Source: Haloferax prahovense DSM 18310
GTDB taxonomy: Archaea; Halobacteriota; Halobacteria; Halobacteriales; Haloferacaceae
Reading direction: 5' to 3'
NCBI RefSeq assembly: GCF_000336815.1
Contig: NZ_AOLG01000028.1
Coordinates: 69,188 to 133,187 of the forward strand
DNA: 64,000 bases
A program made the position numbers and the translations under genes. Each line of letters opens with the position of its first letter. The stretch's first letter is position 1. Below the pieces are notes generated by a model, which did no database searches, was not told the DNA's origin, and saw only the letters and a program-made list of their open reading frames with translations. Positions 36,431 to 44,339 of this stretch are shown here, one piece after another.

Positions 36431-36961
36431 TCAGCGGTCGAGTTTCGCCTTCGTGTAGGCTTTCAATCCCCCCTGTTCGACGAGCGACTGGAGGAACTCG
36501 GGGAGCGCCTCCGCCTCGTAGGTTTCGTCTCGCGTGTGGTTCGTCACGACGCCCGCGTCGAGGTCGACGTGAATCTCGTCGCCGTCCTCGATGACGTCCG
36601 CGCCGGGGCAGATGAGCACCGGCAGGCCGAGGTTGATGGCGTTGCGGAAGAAGATGCGCGCGAACGACTGCGCGACGACCGCCGAGACGCCCGCGCCGAC
36701 GAGCGACAGCGGCGAGTGCTCCCGCGACGACCCGCTGCCGAAGTTCTCGCCGGCGACGACGAAGTCACCGGGTTCGACCGACTCGGAGAACTCGGGTCTG
36801 AGGTCCTCGAAGGCGTGGGTGGCGAGTTCGTCGGGGTCCGACGAGACGATGAAGCGCGACGGCGTTATCTGGTCGGTGTCGATGTTGTCGCCGAAGACCC
36901 ACGCGCGACCGGGTTCGGCGGGGTCCGGGCGGCCGCCGTCGCCGGCGAACGCGTCCGTCAT
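36431..36961 (-). CDS. Aconitase-superfamily hydratase, small (LeuD-like) subunit
   Basis: 176 residues. The swivel domain of LeuD-type proteins is seen in WVFGDNIDTDQITPSRFI, GENFGSGSSREHSPLSL and INLGLPVLICPGADVIEDGD. With the large subunit it would hydrate or dehydrate an unsaturated dicarboxylate. The genes for isopropylmalate synthase and dehydrogenase are not nearby, and it sits in a catabolic operon. A role as citraconate, dimethylmaleate or similar hydratase is therefore more likely than leucine synthesis (inference). It overlaps the large subunit gene by 4 bp. Confidence 0.85.
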   Translation of the reverse strand: MTDAFAGDGGRPDPAEPGRAWVFGDNIDTDQITPSRFIVSSDPDELATHAFEDLRPEFSESVEPGDFVVAGENFGSGSSREHSPLSLVGAGVSAVVAQSFARIFFRNAINLGLPVLICPGADVIEDGDEIHVDLDAGVVTNHTRDETYEAEALPEFLQSLVEQGGLKAYTKAKLDR

Positions 36962-38271
36962 GGCAGCACCTCCGCGAAGACCGTGTCGTCGTAGCGTTTC
37001 GTCTCGACCTCGCGGGGGTCCGTGATTTCGCCGTACAGCGCGCTCGCGCCGACGGTCGCCGGACTCGACAGGTAGACCGACGACTCCATCGACCCCTCGC
37101 GGCCGGGGAAGTTCCGGTTCGCCGTGGCGAGACAGACGTCGCCGTCGCCGAGGACGCCCTGATGGTAGCCCGCACAGGGGCCACAGCCGGCGCTCTGGAT
37201 GACCGCGCCGGCGTCGGTGAGCGTCTGGAAGACGCCCGTCTGGAGCATGTGCTGGTAGACGGACTTCGAGGCGGGGACGACGACCATCCGGACGTTCGGG
37301 GCGATGGTCTCGCCCGCGAGGATGTCCGCGACGATTTTGATGTCTTCGTACCGGCCGTTCGTGCAGGTGCCGACGAACAGCTGGTCGATTTCGGTGCCCG
37401 CGACCTCGGTCACGTCGACCGCGTTCTCGGGGTTCGACGGCTTCGAGACCTGCGGGGCGAGGGCGGCCGCGTCGTAGCTGTGGACCGCCTCGTAGTCGGC
37501 GTCGTCGTCGGAGACGAACGCGTCGTCGAGGTCGATTTCGGTGCCGATCTGGCGTTCGAGGTACGCCTCGGTCCGCTCGTCGGGCGCGACGAGGCCCGTC
37601 TTGCCGCCCATCTCGATTGCCATGTTCGACAGGACGAGGCGCTCGTGAATCGGGAGCGACTCGATGGTACTCCCGGCGTACTCGGCGGCCATGTAGGTAC
37701 AGCCGTCGAAGCCCACGTCGCCGATGAAACGCAGGATGAGGTCCTTCGCGTAGACGCCGTCCTGGAGGTCGCCGTCGACCTCGAAGCGCAGCGTCTTCGG
37801 GACGCGGAACCAGAGTTCGCCCGTCGCGAGCGCGGTCCCGAGGTCGGTCGAGCCGACGCCGGTCCCGAACGCGCCGATACCGCCGTAGGTCGTCGAGTGA
37901 GAGTCCGCACCGATGACGAGGTCGCCGGGACCGACGAACCCCTCCTCGACGAGGACGGCGTGGCAGATGCCGTCGCCCACGTCGAACTGGTGCGCGCCGT
38001 GTTTCGCCGCGAACTCGCGGACTGCGTTGTGGTTGTTCGCGGCCTGCACCCCGTCCGCGGGGGCGTGGTGGTCGATGGTGAAGACGGTCCGGTCGGGCGC
38101 GAACAGTTCGCCGTCGTCGCCCGTCACCTCGTCGAACGTCTGGAACGCGAGCGGCCCGGTGATGTCGTGGGCCATCGCCACGTCCACGTCGGCTTCGACG
38201 TAGTCGCCGGCGCGGGCGTCGGTGCCGGACTTCGCCGAAAGCAGTTTCTCCGCGAGAGTTTTTCCGGACAT
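36958..38271 (-). CDS. Aconitase-superfamily hydratase, large (LeuC-like) subunit
   Basis: 437 residues. The [4Fe-4S] cluster ligands are in LFVGTCTNGRYED (one Cys) and SAGCGPCAGYHQG (two Cys). The catalytic region IGADSHSTTYGGIGAFGTG and the N-terminal IDHHAPADGVQAANNH are archaeal LeuC/HacA type. Substrate choice between isopropylmalate, homoaconitate, citraconate and dimethylmaleate cannot be read with certainty. It lies between the small subunit and an acyl-CoA lyase-like gene in the same operon, suggesting hydration before CoA activation. Confidence 0.87.
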   Translation of the reverse strand: MSGKTLAEKLLSAKSGTDARAGDYVEADVDVAMAHDITGPLAFQTFDEVTGDDGELFAPDRTVFTIDHHAPADGVQAANNHNAVREFAAKHGAHQFDVGDGICHAVLVEEGFVGPGDLVIGADSHSTTYGGIGAFGTGVGSTDLGTALATGELWFRVPKTLRFEVDGDLQDGVYAKDLILRFIGDVGFDGCTYMAAEYAGSTIESLPIHERLVLSNMAIEMGGKTGLVAPDERTEAYLERQIGTEIDLDDAFVSDDDADYEAVHSYDAAALAPQVSKPSNPENAVDVTEVAGTEIDQLFVGTCTNGRYEDIKIVADILAGETIAPNVRMVVVPASKSVYQHMLQTGVFQTLTDAGAVIQSAGCGPCAGYHQGVLGDGDVCLATANRNFPGREGSMESSVYLSSPATVGASALYGEITDPREVETKRYDDTVFAEVLP

Positions 38272-38272
38272 C

Positions 38273-39232
38273 TCAGTCCTCCTCCCCGTCGGCCGCGACG
38301 GTGTCGAGGACGCCCTCGACCGTGCCGCCGGCGAGGACGTGACTCGTCAGACCGAGGCCCAGTCGGTCGGACACGTCGTGGGCGGCCGCCTCGATGCGGC
38401 CGAAATCGACCCCGTGACCGACGCCCATGCGTTCGAGCATCTGGACGAGGTCCTCGGTCGGCGTGTTGCCGACGCCGGACATGTCGCCGGGGAGGACGAC
38501 GCCGCCGCCGAGGCCGCAGACCGAGGCGTCGAAGCGGTCGACGCCGACGGCCATCGCGGCCAGCGTGTTGGCGAGGCTCATCCCGTTCGTGTCGTGGAGG
38601 TGCAGGCCCATGTCGAGGCCGGGGTGGGCCTCGAACGCGGCGGTGAAGCGCTCCGTGATTTCGACCGGGTTGGCGAGGCCCATCGTCGTCGCCAGCGTCA
38701 CCTCGTCGACGCCGGAGTCGACGACGCTGTCGACGACCGCGAGCGTCTCCGTCGGGTCGATTGCGCCTTCGTAGGGGCAGTAGAAGCTCGTTCCCATCCC
38801 GGCTTCGACCTCGATACCGTGGTCGTGGGCGAGTTCGACGATGTCGTCCATCTCCGCGAGCACCTCCTCGCGGGTGCGGTTCTGGTTTTTCCTCGTGTAG
38901 GTCTCGCTCACCGTGACGAGCGCGTTCACCTTGTCCACCTCGGCCTCGACGGCGCGCTCCATGCCCCGGAGGTTGGGGACGAGCGCCCGGTAGGTCACGC
39001 CGTCGCGGCGGGTGATGCGCTTCGCCACCTCGTCGGCGTCCCGCAGGGTCGGGACGGCCTTCGGGTGGGTGAACGAGGAAATCTCGATTTCGTCCACGCC
39101 CGTCTCCGAGAGGGCGTCGATTATCTCGACTTTCTCGTCGGTCGGGACGAACTCGTCGAGGCGCTGGAACCCGTCGCGGGGCAGCATCTCGACGACGTGG
39201 ACGCGCTCCGGAAGCGAGTCGAGGAGGCTCAT
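38273..39232 (-). CDS. HMG-CoA-lyase-like enzyme lacking the usual active-site Cys
   Basis: 319 residues, TIM-barrel of the HMGL/DRE family. The substrate and metal motif RDGFQ (residues ~19-23) and HLHDTNG (~197-203) are kept. The G-loop that reads GLGGCPYAPG in HMG-CoA lyases is CGLGGGVVLPG here, so the catalytic Cys is missing. It probably cleaves a different 3-hydroxyacyl-CoA, such as a citramalyl- or dimethylmalyl-CoA type, to an acyl-CoA and a 2-oxo acid (inference). It overlaps the CoA-transferase gene by 4 bp. Confidence 0.85.
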   Translation of the reverse strand: MSLLDSLPERVHVVEMLPRDGFQRLDEFVPTDEKVEIIDALSETGVDEIEISSFTHPKAVPTLRDADEVAKRITRRDGVTYRALVPNLRGMERAVEAEVDKVNALVTVSETYTRKNQNRTREEVLAEMDDIVELAHDHGIEVEAGMGTSFYCPYEGAIDPTETLAVVDSVVDSGVDEVTLATTMGLANPVEITERFTAAFEAHPGLDMGLHLHDTNGMSLANTLAAMAVGVDRFDASVCGLGGGVVLPGDMSGVGNTPTEDLVQMLERMGVGHGVDFGRIEAAAHDVSDRLGLGLTSHVLAGGTVEGVLDTVAADGEED

Positions 39233-40434
39233 ATCACGTCCTCCGCCTCGAGGTCCGAAAGCACCGACTCGTCGTAGCCGAGTCGGTCGCGGTAGACCGC
39301 GTCGTTGTGTTCGCCGAGCGACGGGCCGAGGTGGTCGACCCGACCCGGCGTCTCCGAGAACTTCGGGAAGGCGTTCTGCACGACCGCCTCGCCGAGGTCC
39401 GGGTCGTCGACCGTCAGGAACGCCTCGCGCGCCGCGTAGTGCTCGTCGTTGAGGATGTCCTCGACGTTGTACACCGGCGCGAGCGTCGCGTCGGCCTCCT
39501 CGAACGCCGCGAGCACCTCCTCGCGGCTGTGGTCGTCCATCCAGCCTTGGATGATGGCGTCGAGTTCGTCGACGTGCTCCAGTCGGTCCTCGTTGGTCTC
39601 GAAGCGCGGGTCGTCCTTCAGGTCGGGCCGGTCGATGGCGTCGAAGGTCCGTTCCGCGAGTGGTTGCGCGCTCGCGGAGATGGCGACCCAGCGGTCGTCG
39701 CCCGTCCGGTAGACGTTCCGCGGGGCCGACGAAGTCGAGCGGTTACCCGACCGCGATTCGATTTCGCCGAGTTGGTCGTAGCGGAGCGGTTGCGGGCCGA
39801 GCAGGCCGAAGATGGGTTCGATGAGGCTCGTGTCGATGTACTGACCGCCGCCGCCGTGGACGTCGCGGTGGTAGAGCGCGAACATCACCGCGAACGTCGA
39901 AAACAGCGCCGCGATGTTGTCGGCGAGGCCGGTCGGCGGGAGCAGCGGGGGCGAGTCGGGGAAGCCGTTGAGGTAGGCAAAGCCGGACATCGCCTCCGCG
40001 AGCGTCCCGAAGCCGGGGCGCTCGGAATACGGGCCGGTTTGGCCGAAGCCGGACATCCGGAGCATCACGAGGTCGTCGTTGACATCTGAGAGCCGCTCCC
40101 AGCCGACGCCCCAGCGTTCGAGCGTGCCGGGTCGGAAGTTCTCGATGAGGAGGTCGGCCTCGCTCACGAGGTCCTCGAACACCGCCGCGCCCTCCTCGGT
40201 GGAGATGTTCAGGGTGATAGACTGCTTGTTCCGCGAGAGGTACTTGTGCCAGAGGCCGACGCCGTCTTTCTGTGGGCCGAAGCGGCGGATGTGGTCGCCG
40301 AACGCCGGGTGTTCGATTTTGATGACCGTCGCCCCGAAGTCGGCCATGAAGCGGCCGACGGTCGGGCCGGATATCATCGACCCGGCTTCGAGGACGACGA
40401 GGCCGTCGAGTGGTCCGTTCGTGTCGTTCGTCAT
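39229..40434 (-). CDS. Class III (CaiB/Frc family) CoA-transferase
   Basis: 401 residues from the ATG at 40434; the frame stays open far upstream but begins properly here. Family motifs are LDGLVVLEAGSMISGPTVGR at the N-terminus, ATVIKIEHPAFGDHIRRFG, LLIENFRPGTLERWG, and the catalytic Asp in GGGGQYIDTSLIEP. It moves CoA between carboxylic acids. Next to the lyase-like gene it likely activates the hydroxy-dicarboxylate for cleavage. 167 bp separate it from the cyclic amidase gene, so an internal promoter is possible. Confidence 0.9.
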   Translation of the reverse strand: MTNDTNGPLDGLVVLEAGSMISGPTVGRFMADFGATVIKIEHPAFGDHIRRFGPQKDGVGLWHKYLSRNKQSITLNISTEEGAAVFEDLVSEADLLIENFRPGTLERWGVGWERLSDVNDDLVMLRMSGFGQTGPYSERPGFGTLAEAMSGFAYLNGFPDSPPLLPPTGLADNIAALFSTFAVMFALYHRDVHGGGGQYIDTSLIEPIFGLLGPQPLRYDQLGEIESRSGNRSTSSAPRNVYRTGDDRWVAISASAQPLAERTFDAIDRPDLKDDPRFETNEDRLEHVDELDAIIQGWMDDHSREEVLAAFEEADATLAPVYNVEDILNDEHYAAREAFLTVDDPDLGEAVVQNAFPKFSETPGRVDHLGPSLGEHNDAVYRDRLGYDESVLSDLEAEDVI

Positions 40435-40601
40435 GTCGTGTGTGTCTTCTCGTTCTGTGTCGCGTGTGGTGGTCGTCAGGTGGTGCGTGTGCGTGTCCGC
40501 GTGCCCGGTCGTCTGTGCGGCAGGTCGGGCCGCGCGCCCCGGGCTCCCGCGTGGCCGGTCAGTCAGCGTCGTCGACTCCCTTTTCGGTCGCCACGGCCGG
40601 T
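40435..40601. other. Intergenic spacer within the catabolic operon
   Basis: 167 bp between the CoA-transferase and dihydropyrimidinase-like genes, the only sizable gap in this leftward gene set. It contains a GTGTG-rich stretch near 40440-40500 and no clear TATA box. No gene seen. Confidence 0.4.
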
Positions 40602-42008
40602 TCACACCGGCCGGTCGATGTGAGTGCCGTGGCCCTTCGTGCCGACTATCTCGCCGTCGTCGTAGGCGAGTTCGCCCTTCACGACGGTCTGGGTCGGCCA
40701 GCCGGTGACGTCTCGACCTTCGTAGGGGGAATAGCCGCTGACGCTGTGTAACAGTTCCGGCGTGACCGTCTTCGTCTCGTCGAGGTCGACGACGACGAGG
40801 TCGGCGTCGCTCCCGACTCTGACCGTGCCTTTCTTCGGGTAGCAGTTGAACGCCTTCGCCGCGTTGGTGCTCGTCACCTCGACGGCGCGTTCGAGCGAGA
40901 TGCGGCCTTCGTTGACACCTTCCGAGAGGATGAGCGGGAGCATCACCGGCGTCGAGGGGAACCCGAGCAGGCTGTCGCGGATGCCCTCGCCGAACTTGTT
41001 CTCCGCGAGGTTGGCGCAGTGGTCGGTGCCGATAGTCGAGATAGTGCCGTCGGCGAGGCGCTCCCAGAGCGTCTCTTGGTCGGCTTTCGACCGGACCGGC
41101 GGGTTGACTTTCATGCGCTCGTCGCACTCCTCGGTGGTGAGCGCGAGGTAGTGGATGCACGTCTCGCCCCACGCCCGGTAGCCCGCGTCGTGGAGCGCGG
41201 CGAGTTCGTCGGCGGTCCCCCCGGCAGAGATGTGGACCGCGTAAAAACGGTCGTCGTAGCCGTGGACCTTGGCGAGCGCGGCCCCGGCGACCATGCTCTG
41301 GGTCTCGGCGTAGCCGGGGAACTCCTCGACCATCACCTCGTAGCCCTCGTCGGCGTCGGCGTCGGCGTCGGTGTCGTCGGACTCGGAGGTGACGTAGACG
41401 TTGCCGCCGGCGAGCGCGTTCGTGATTTCGACGTTCTCGGAGTGGTAGCCGAGCGTGGTCGGCACGTCCTGTTCGGCGAGTTTCCGGATGAAGGCGTCGC
41501 CGAAGTCGTCGTGCATGTCGCAGTCGACGCCGAACTTCTCGCGGGCGGCGTCCTTGTAGTTCATGTACCACTTGAACGTCGTGATGCCGAACTCCTCGAT
41601 GATGGCGGGAATCTCCTCGACGTGCTCCATCGAGAGCAGGCCGAGCGAGAAGAAGTAGTCGTGGTAGTAGTTCGGCTCCGCCTCGTCGAAGTAGCCCGGC
41701 ATGATTTCCTCGTAGGCCCCGGCCCGGCGGAAGTAGTTCCCGATGGTGGTCACGCCGCCGACGAGGTCGGACTTGGACTCGGACTCGGCGTCCGCCTCCA
41801 GCCCGCGGTAGATGCCGTGGTGGGTGTGCGGGTCGATTGCGCCCGGAAGCACGTGCTTGCCCGTCGCGTCGATTTCCGTCTCGCCCGAGAGCGTCCCGGG
41901 CGCGGCGATGGCGGAGATGGTCTCGCCGTCGGCCGCGACGTCGGCTTCGAAGGTGCCGTGTTCGGGGGTGACGACGGTGCCGTTCGAGATGACGAGGTCG
42001 TGGGTCAT
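40602..42008 (-). CDS. Dihydropyrimidinase/hydantoinase-family cyclic amidohydrolase
   Basis: 468 residues from the ATG at 42008. Binuclear metal site: HxH in GAIDPHTHHGIYRG, the carboxylated Lys in TTFKWYMNYKD, His in LGYHSENVEI, His in FYAVHISAGG and Asp in IGTDHCAN. It hydrolyses a cyclic amide or imide ring (hydantoin, dihydropyrimidine, enamide or cyclic imide). An Asp-rich insert (DTDADADADEG) follows residue ~205. It overlaps the amidase gene by 4 bp, so the two steps are probably consecutive. Confidence 0.9.
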   Translation of the reverse strand: MTHDLVISNGTVVTPEHGTFEADVAADGETISAIAAPGTLSGETEIDATGKHVLPGAIDPHTHHGIYRGLEADAESESKSDLVGGVTTIGNYFRRAGAYEEIMPGYFDEAEPNYYHDYFFSLGLLSMEHVEEIPAIIEEFGITTFKWYMNYKDAAREKFGVDCDMHDDFGDAFIRKLAEQDVPTTLGYHSENVEITNALAGGNVYVTSESDDTDADADADEGYEVMVEEFPGYAETQSMVAGAALAKVHGYDDRFYAVHISAGGTADELAALHDAGYRAWGETCIHYLALTTEECDERMKVNPPVRSKADQETLWERLADGTISTIGTDHCANLAENKFGEGIRDSLLGFPSTPVMLPLILSEGVNEGRISLERAVEVTSTNAAKAFNCYPKKGTVRVGSDADLVVVDLDETKTVTPELLHSVSGYSPYEGRDVTGWPTQTVVKGELAYDDGEIVGTKGHGTHIDRPV

Positions 42009-42664
42009 AGCGTCTCGACCCACTCTTCGACCGCCTCGGTCTCGAGCACCTCGGCGTACTTCATCCACAGGTCGAGGAGGCCGATTTTGTGCGACGCCTC
42101 GATGCGGTCGAAGATGCACTCCTGCGGCAGGACGACGCTGAAGCCGTTCTGCTTGGCGTCGACCGCGGTGGCCCGGACGCACCCGCTCGTGGAGTTGCCG
42201 ACGATGATGACCGAGTCGTGGCCGCCGCGGACGAGCCGCGAGAGCAGGTCGGTCCCGTAGAACGCCGACGCGTAGGACTTGTCGACGACGGTGTCGCCCT
42301 CCTCGGGCGCGACCGGGTCGACGATGTCGAGGTCGGGGTGGTCGGGGTCGTCGTAGCTCGACGGGACGACCCGCGTGTACGTCACCGGAAGCCCCTGTTC
42401 CCGCGCGAAATCGAGGAACGGGTCGATGTGCTCGATGGCGTCCCACGCGATGTCGCCCATCGCGGTGCGGTACTCCTCGATAGCCTCGAGGATGGGGACG
42501 TTCTCGCCGACGATGAGCCGCTGCATGTCGATGACGAGAACCATCGGGTTCTCGCCCATGCCGCGGGACTCCCACGACGAGGCGCCCTCCTTGTCGTAAC
42601 CAGCCTTCGTGATGACCTGTTTATCCTGTTCAGATAGCAGGTCCTCCCAGATACGGTCTGTCAT
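42005..42664 (-). CDS. Isochorismatase-family amidohydrolase (N-carbamoylsarcosine/maleamate amidase-like)
   Basis: 219 residues from the ATG at 42664; an upstream ATG at 42700 is less likely because the family start MTDRIWEDLLSEQDKQ begins here. The cysteine hydrolase triad is visible: Asp in VLVIDMQRLI, Lys in VVDKSYASAF and Cys in STSGCVRATAVDA. Such enzymes cleave N-carbamoyl or half-amide bonds, releasing ammonia. It is directly coupled to the cyclic amidase gene, so it probably removes the open amide. N-carbamoylsarcosine or maleamate-type substrates are both possible. Confidence 0.87.
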   Translation of the reverse strand: MTDRIWEDLLSEQDKQVITKAGYDKEGASSWESRGMGENPMVLVIDMQRLIVGENVPILEAIEEYRTAMGDIAWDAIEHIDPFLDFAREQGLPVTYTRVVPSSYDDPDHPDLDIVDPVAPEEGDTVVDKSYASAFYGTDLLSRLVRGGHDSVIIVGNSTSGCVRATAVDAKQNGFSVVLPQECIFDRIEASHKIGLLDLWMKYAEVLETEAVEEWVETL

Positions 42665-42730
42665 GACTCGCTTCGCCTGAGATGCGGTGGCATCCAGCAT
42701 AAAAGTACGGCACGGTTCGCCGGGGTCATG

Positions 42731-43708
42731 TTACGGGGCGAACACCTCCAGCGTCCGCGCCACCCACTCGCGGTCGACGCCGGCGGGCGCGCGGACGACC
42801 GGGAGGTCGACGCCCATCTCGCGGAGTTCGGCGAGTCGCCCCCGCGCGTCGTCGGGCGTGCCGACGAGCGCCACGAGGTCGAGGAAGTCGGCCGAGAGTT
42901 CGCGCGCCCCCACCTCGGTCGTCGGCGCGGCGCGGACCGCCTCGACCTCGTCGCCGAAGCCGGCCTGCTCGGCCGCGCGGTCGTAGTAGCCCGGCACGTC
43001 CCGCAGGTAGTAGGCGACGTGTTCGGCCGCCGCCCGGCGCGCCTCGTCGGGGTCGTCGTGGACGGCGGTGAGGACGTACATCGCCACGTCCACGTCGCTC
43101 CGGTCGCGCCCGGCGCGGGCGGCCCCGGTGTCGAGCCACTCCAGCGCCTCCTCGAACTGCGGGCGGGGGTAGAGGTTCGGGAGCCAGCCGTCGGCGACCT
43201 GCCCGGTGAGTCGGACGTTCGCCGGCCCGAGCGCGCCGTTGTAGATGGGTATCTCCTCGCGGACGGGTTCGAACGCGTCCCAGAAACTCGTGCGCTCGGG
43301 CGAGAAGAACTCCCCGTCGAAGGAGTCGGCGTCGCCGCGGAGGTAGCGCCGCACGAGTTCGACGTACTCGTGGAGGCGCGACAGCGGACGGTCGAAGGGA
43401 ACGCCGTGGAACGTCTCGACGACGCCGGGGTGGGCGACCCCGAGGCCGAGAATCGCGCGACCGTCCGAGTGGTCGTCGAGGGTCGCCGCGGCCGCCGCGA
43501 GCGCCGCCGGCGTCCGCGAGAACACGTTGACGATGCCCGTCGCGAGGCCGATTTCGTCGGTGTGGACGGCCCAGCGTTCGAGCTTTCCGAAGGCGGTTTT
43601 TCCCTGCCCCTCGGCGGCCCACGCCGACTCGTAGCCGAGTTCCTCGGCGCGGACGACGAGGGAGGGGTCGTCGCGGAGCGCGAAGAGGACCGCGGTTCGG
43701 TCGCTCAT
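42731..43708 (-). CDS. Luciferase-like (F420- or flavin-dependent) oxidoreductase
   Basis: 325 residues from the ATG at 43708. It has the LLM TIM-barrel pattern: AEELGYESAWAAEGQGKTAF, IGLATGIVNVFSRTPAALA, ILGLGVAHPGVVE, and GQVADGWLPNLYPRPQFEE. In archaea these usually bind F420; some bacterial relatives are flavin monooxygenases that open pyrimidine rings. It overlaps the SnoaL-like gene by 4 bp. In this operon it may reduce or oxygenate the imported ring compound. Confidence 0.87.
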   Translation of the reverse strand: MSDRTAVLFALRDDPSLVVRAEELGYESAWAAEGQGKTAFGKLERWAVHTDEIGLATGIVNVFSRTPAALAAAAATLDDHSDGRAILGLGVAHPGVVETFHGVPFDRPLSRLHEYVELVRRYLRGDADSFDGEFFSPERTSFWDAFEPVREEIPIYNGALGPANVRLTGQVADGWLPNLYPRPQFEEALEWLDTGAARAGRDRSDVDVAMYVLTAVHDDPDEARRAAAEHVAYYLRDVPGYYDRAAEQAGFGDEVEAVRAAPTTEVGARELSADFLDLVALVGTPDDARGRLAELREMGVDLPVVRAPAGVDREWVARTLEVFAP

Positions 43709-44106
43709 TCCTCCGCCGGGACTGCGGCCGCGTCCTCGACCGGGACGACGCCGTCGACGGCGAGGTCGTTCCAGATGTCGAGACGCTCGATGAGGCCCCG
43801 GCGAACGACGTAGATATCGACGTAGCGAACGTCCGAAAACTCCGCGCTGTCGTTGTCGACGCCGTAGAGGGACCCCGTGCTCACGACAGTGTCGCCCGCC
43901 TCTATCCAGCGGTCGAACTCCTTGGCCGCCCACTCGTACCGCGGTTCGAGGTGCGCGAGGAAGTCGTAGGCCGCGGTCGGTCCCTCGAAGGTCGCACCCG
44001 GCAGGGAGATGACGGCGTCCTCGGCGAACAGGTCTCCGACGGTGTCTCTGCGGTCGTCTTCCATCCGGTCGAAGAACTCCTCGACGATGTCTCGTGGCGA
44101 GTCCAT
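43705..44106 (-). CDS. SnoaL/NTF2-like protein
   Basis: 133 residues. The cone-shaped SnoaL-like fold is suggested by IVEEFFDRMEDDRRDTVGDL, the beta strands ISLPGATFEGPTAAYDFLA and the C-terminal LIERLDIWNDLAV. Members include small hydrolases, isomerases and ligand-binding helpers without fixed catalytic residues. It is the first gene of the leftward operon, likely leaderless from a TATA-like AAAAATTATG near 44130. Its partner is probably the oxidoreductase encoded next. Confidence 0.75.
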   Translation of the reverse strand: MDSPRDIVEEFFDRMEDDRRDTVGDLFAEDAVISLPGATFEGPTAAYDFLAHLEPRYEWAAKEFDRWIEAGDTVVSTGSLYGVDNDSAEFSDVRYVDIYVVRRGLIERLDIWNDLAVDGVVPVEDAAAVPAEE

Positions 44107-44339
44107 GCGCTATGCGTGTTCTCAACCCACATAATTTTTCACTCCGATATTCCTGACTATCTGTTATTCCTGAACGTCCGAGACGGAGCAACAGCGGACG
44201 ACGCAACGGCGAACGATGATGCAATAGCGAGCGATTCTACTCACGCACGCACCACTGAGACCGGCGGAATCGGAAGGTTCGTTGGGACCGCCACCGCCGG
44301 AGGCGGTAGTTTTACGATAGAGTCTACCTAGCAGAGTGC
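44107..44339. promoter_or_regulatory. Divergent promoter region of the catabolic island
   Basis: 233 bp between leftward and rightward gene sets. TATA-like elements are AAAAATTATG (minus strand, near 44130) and GTTTTACG (plus, near 44309), each about 27 nt from its start codon. TATTCCTGA occurs twice with a 17-bp period (44148-44156 and 44165-44173). ACCGCC-N9-GGCGGT lies at about 44287-44307, just before the plus-strand TATA box. These are candidate sites for the IclR regulator. Confidence 0.55.

Noticed and set aside
36431-38271. LeuCD as leucine biosynthesis genes
   Set aside because: No leuA, leuB or ilv genes nearby and the pair overlaps catabolic genes. The leucine role cannot be excluded, but the context favours another hydratase.
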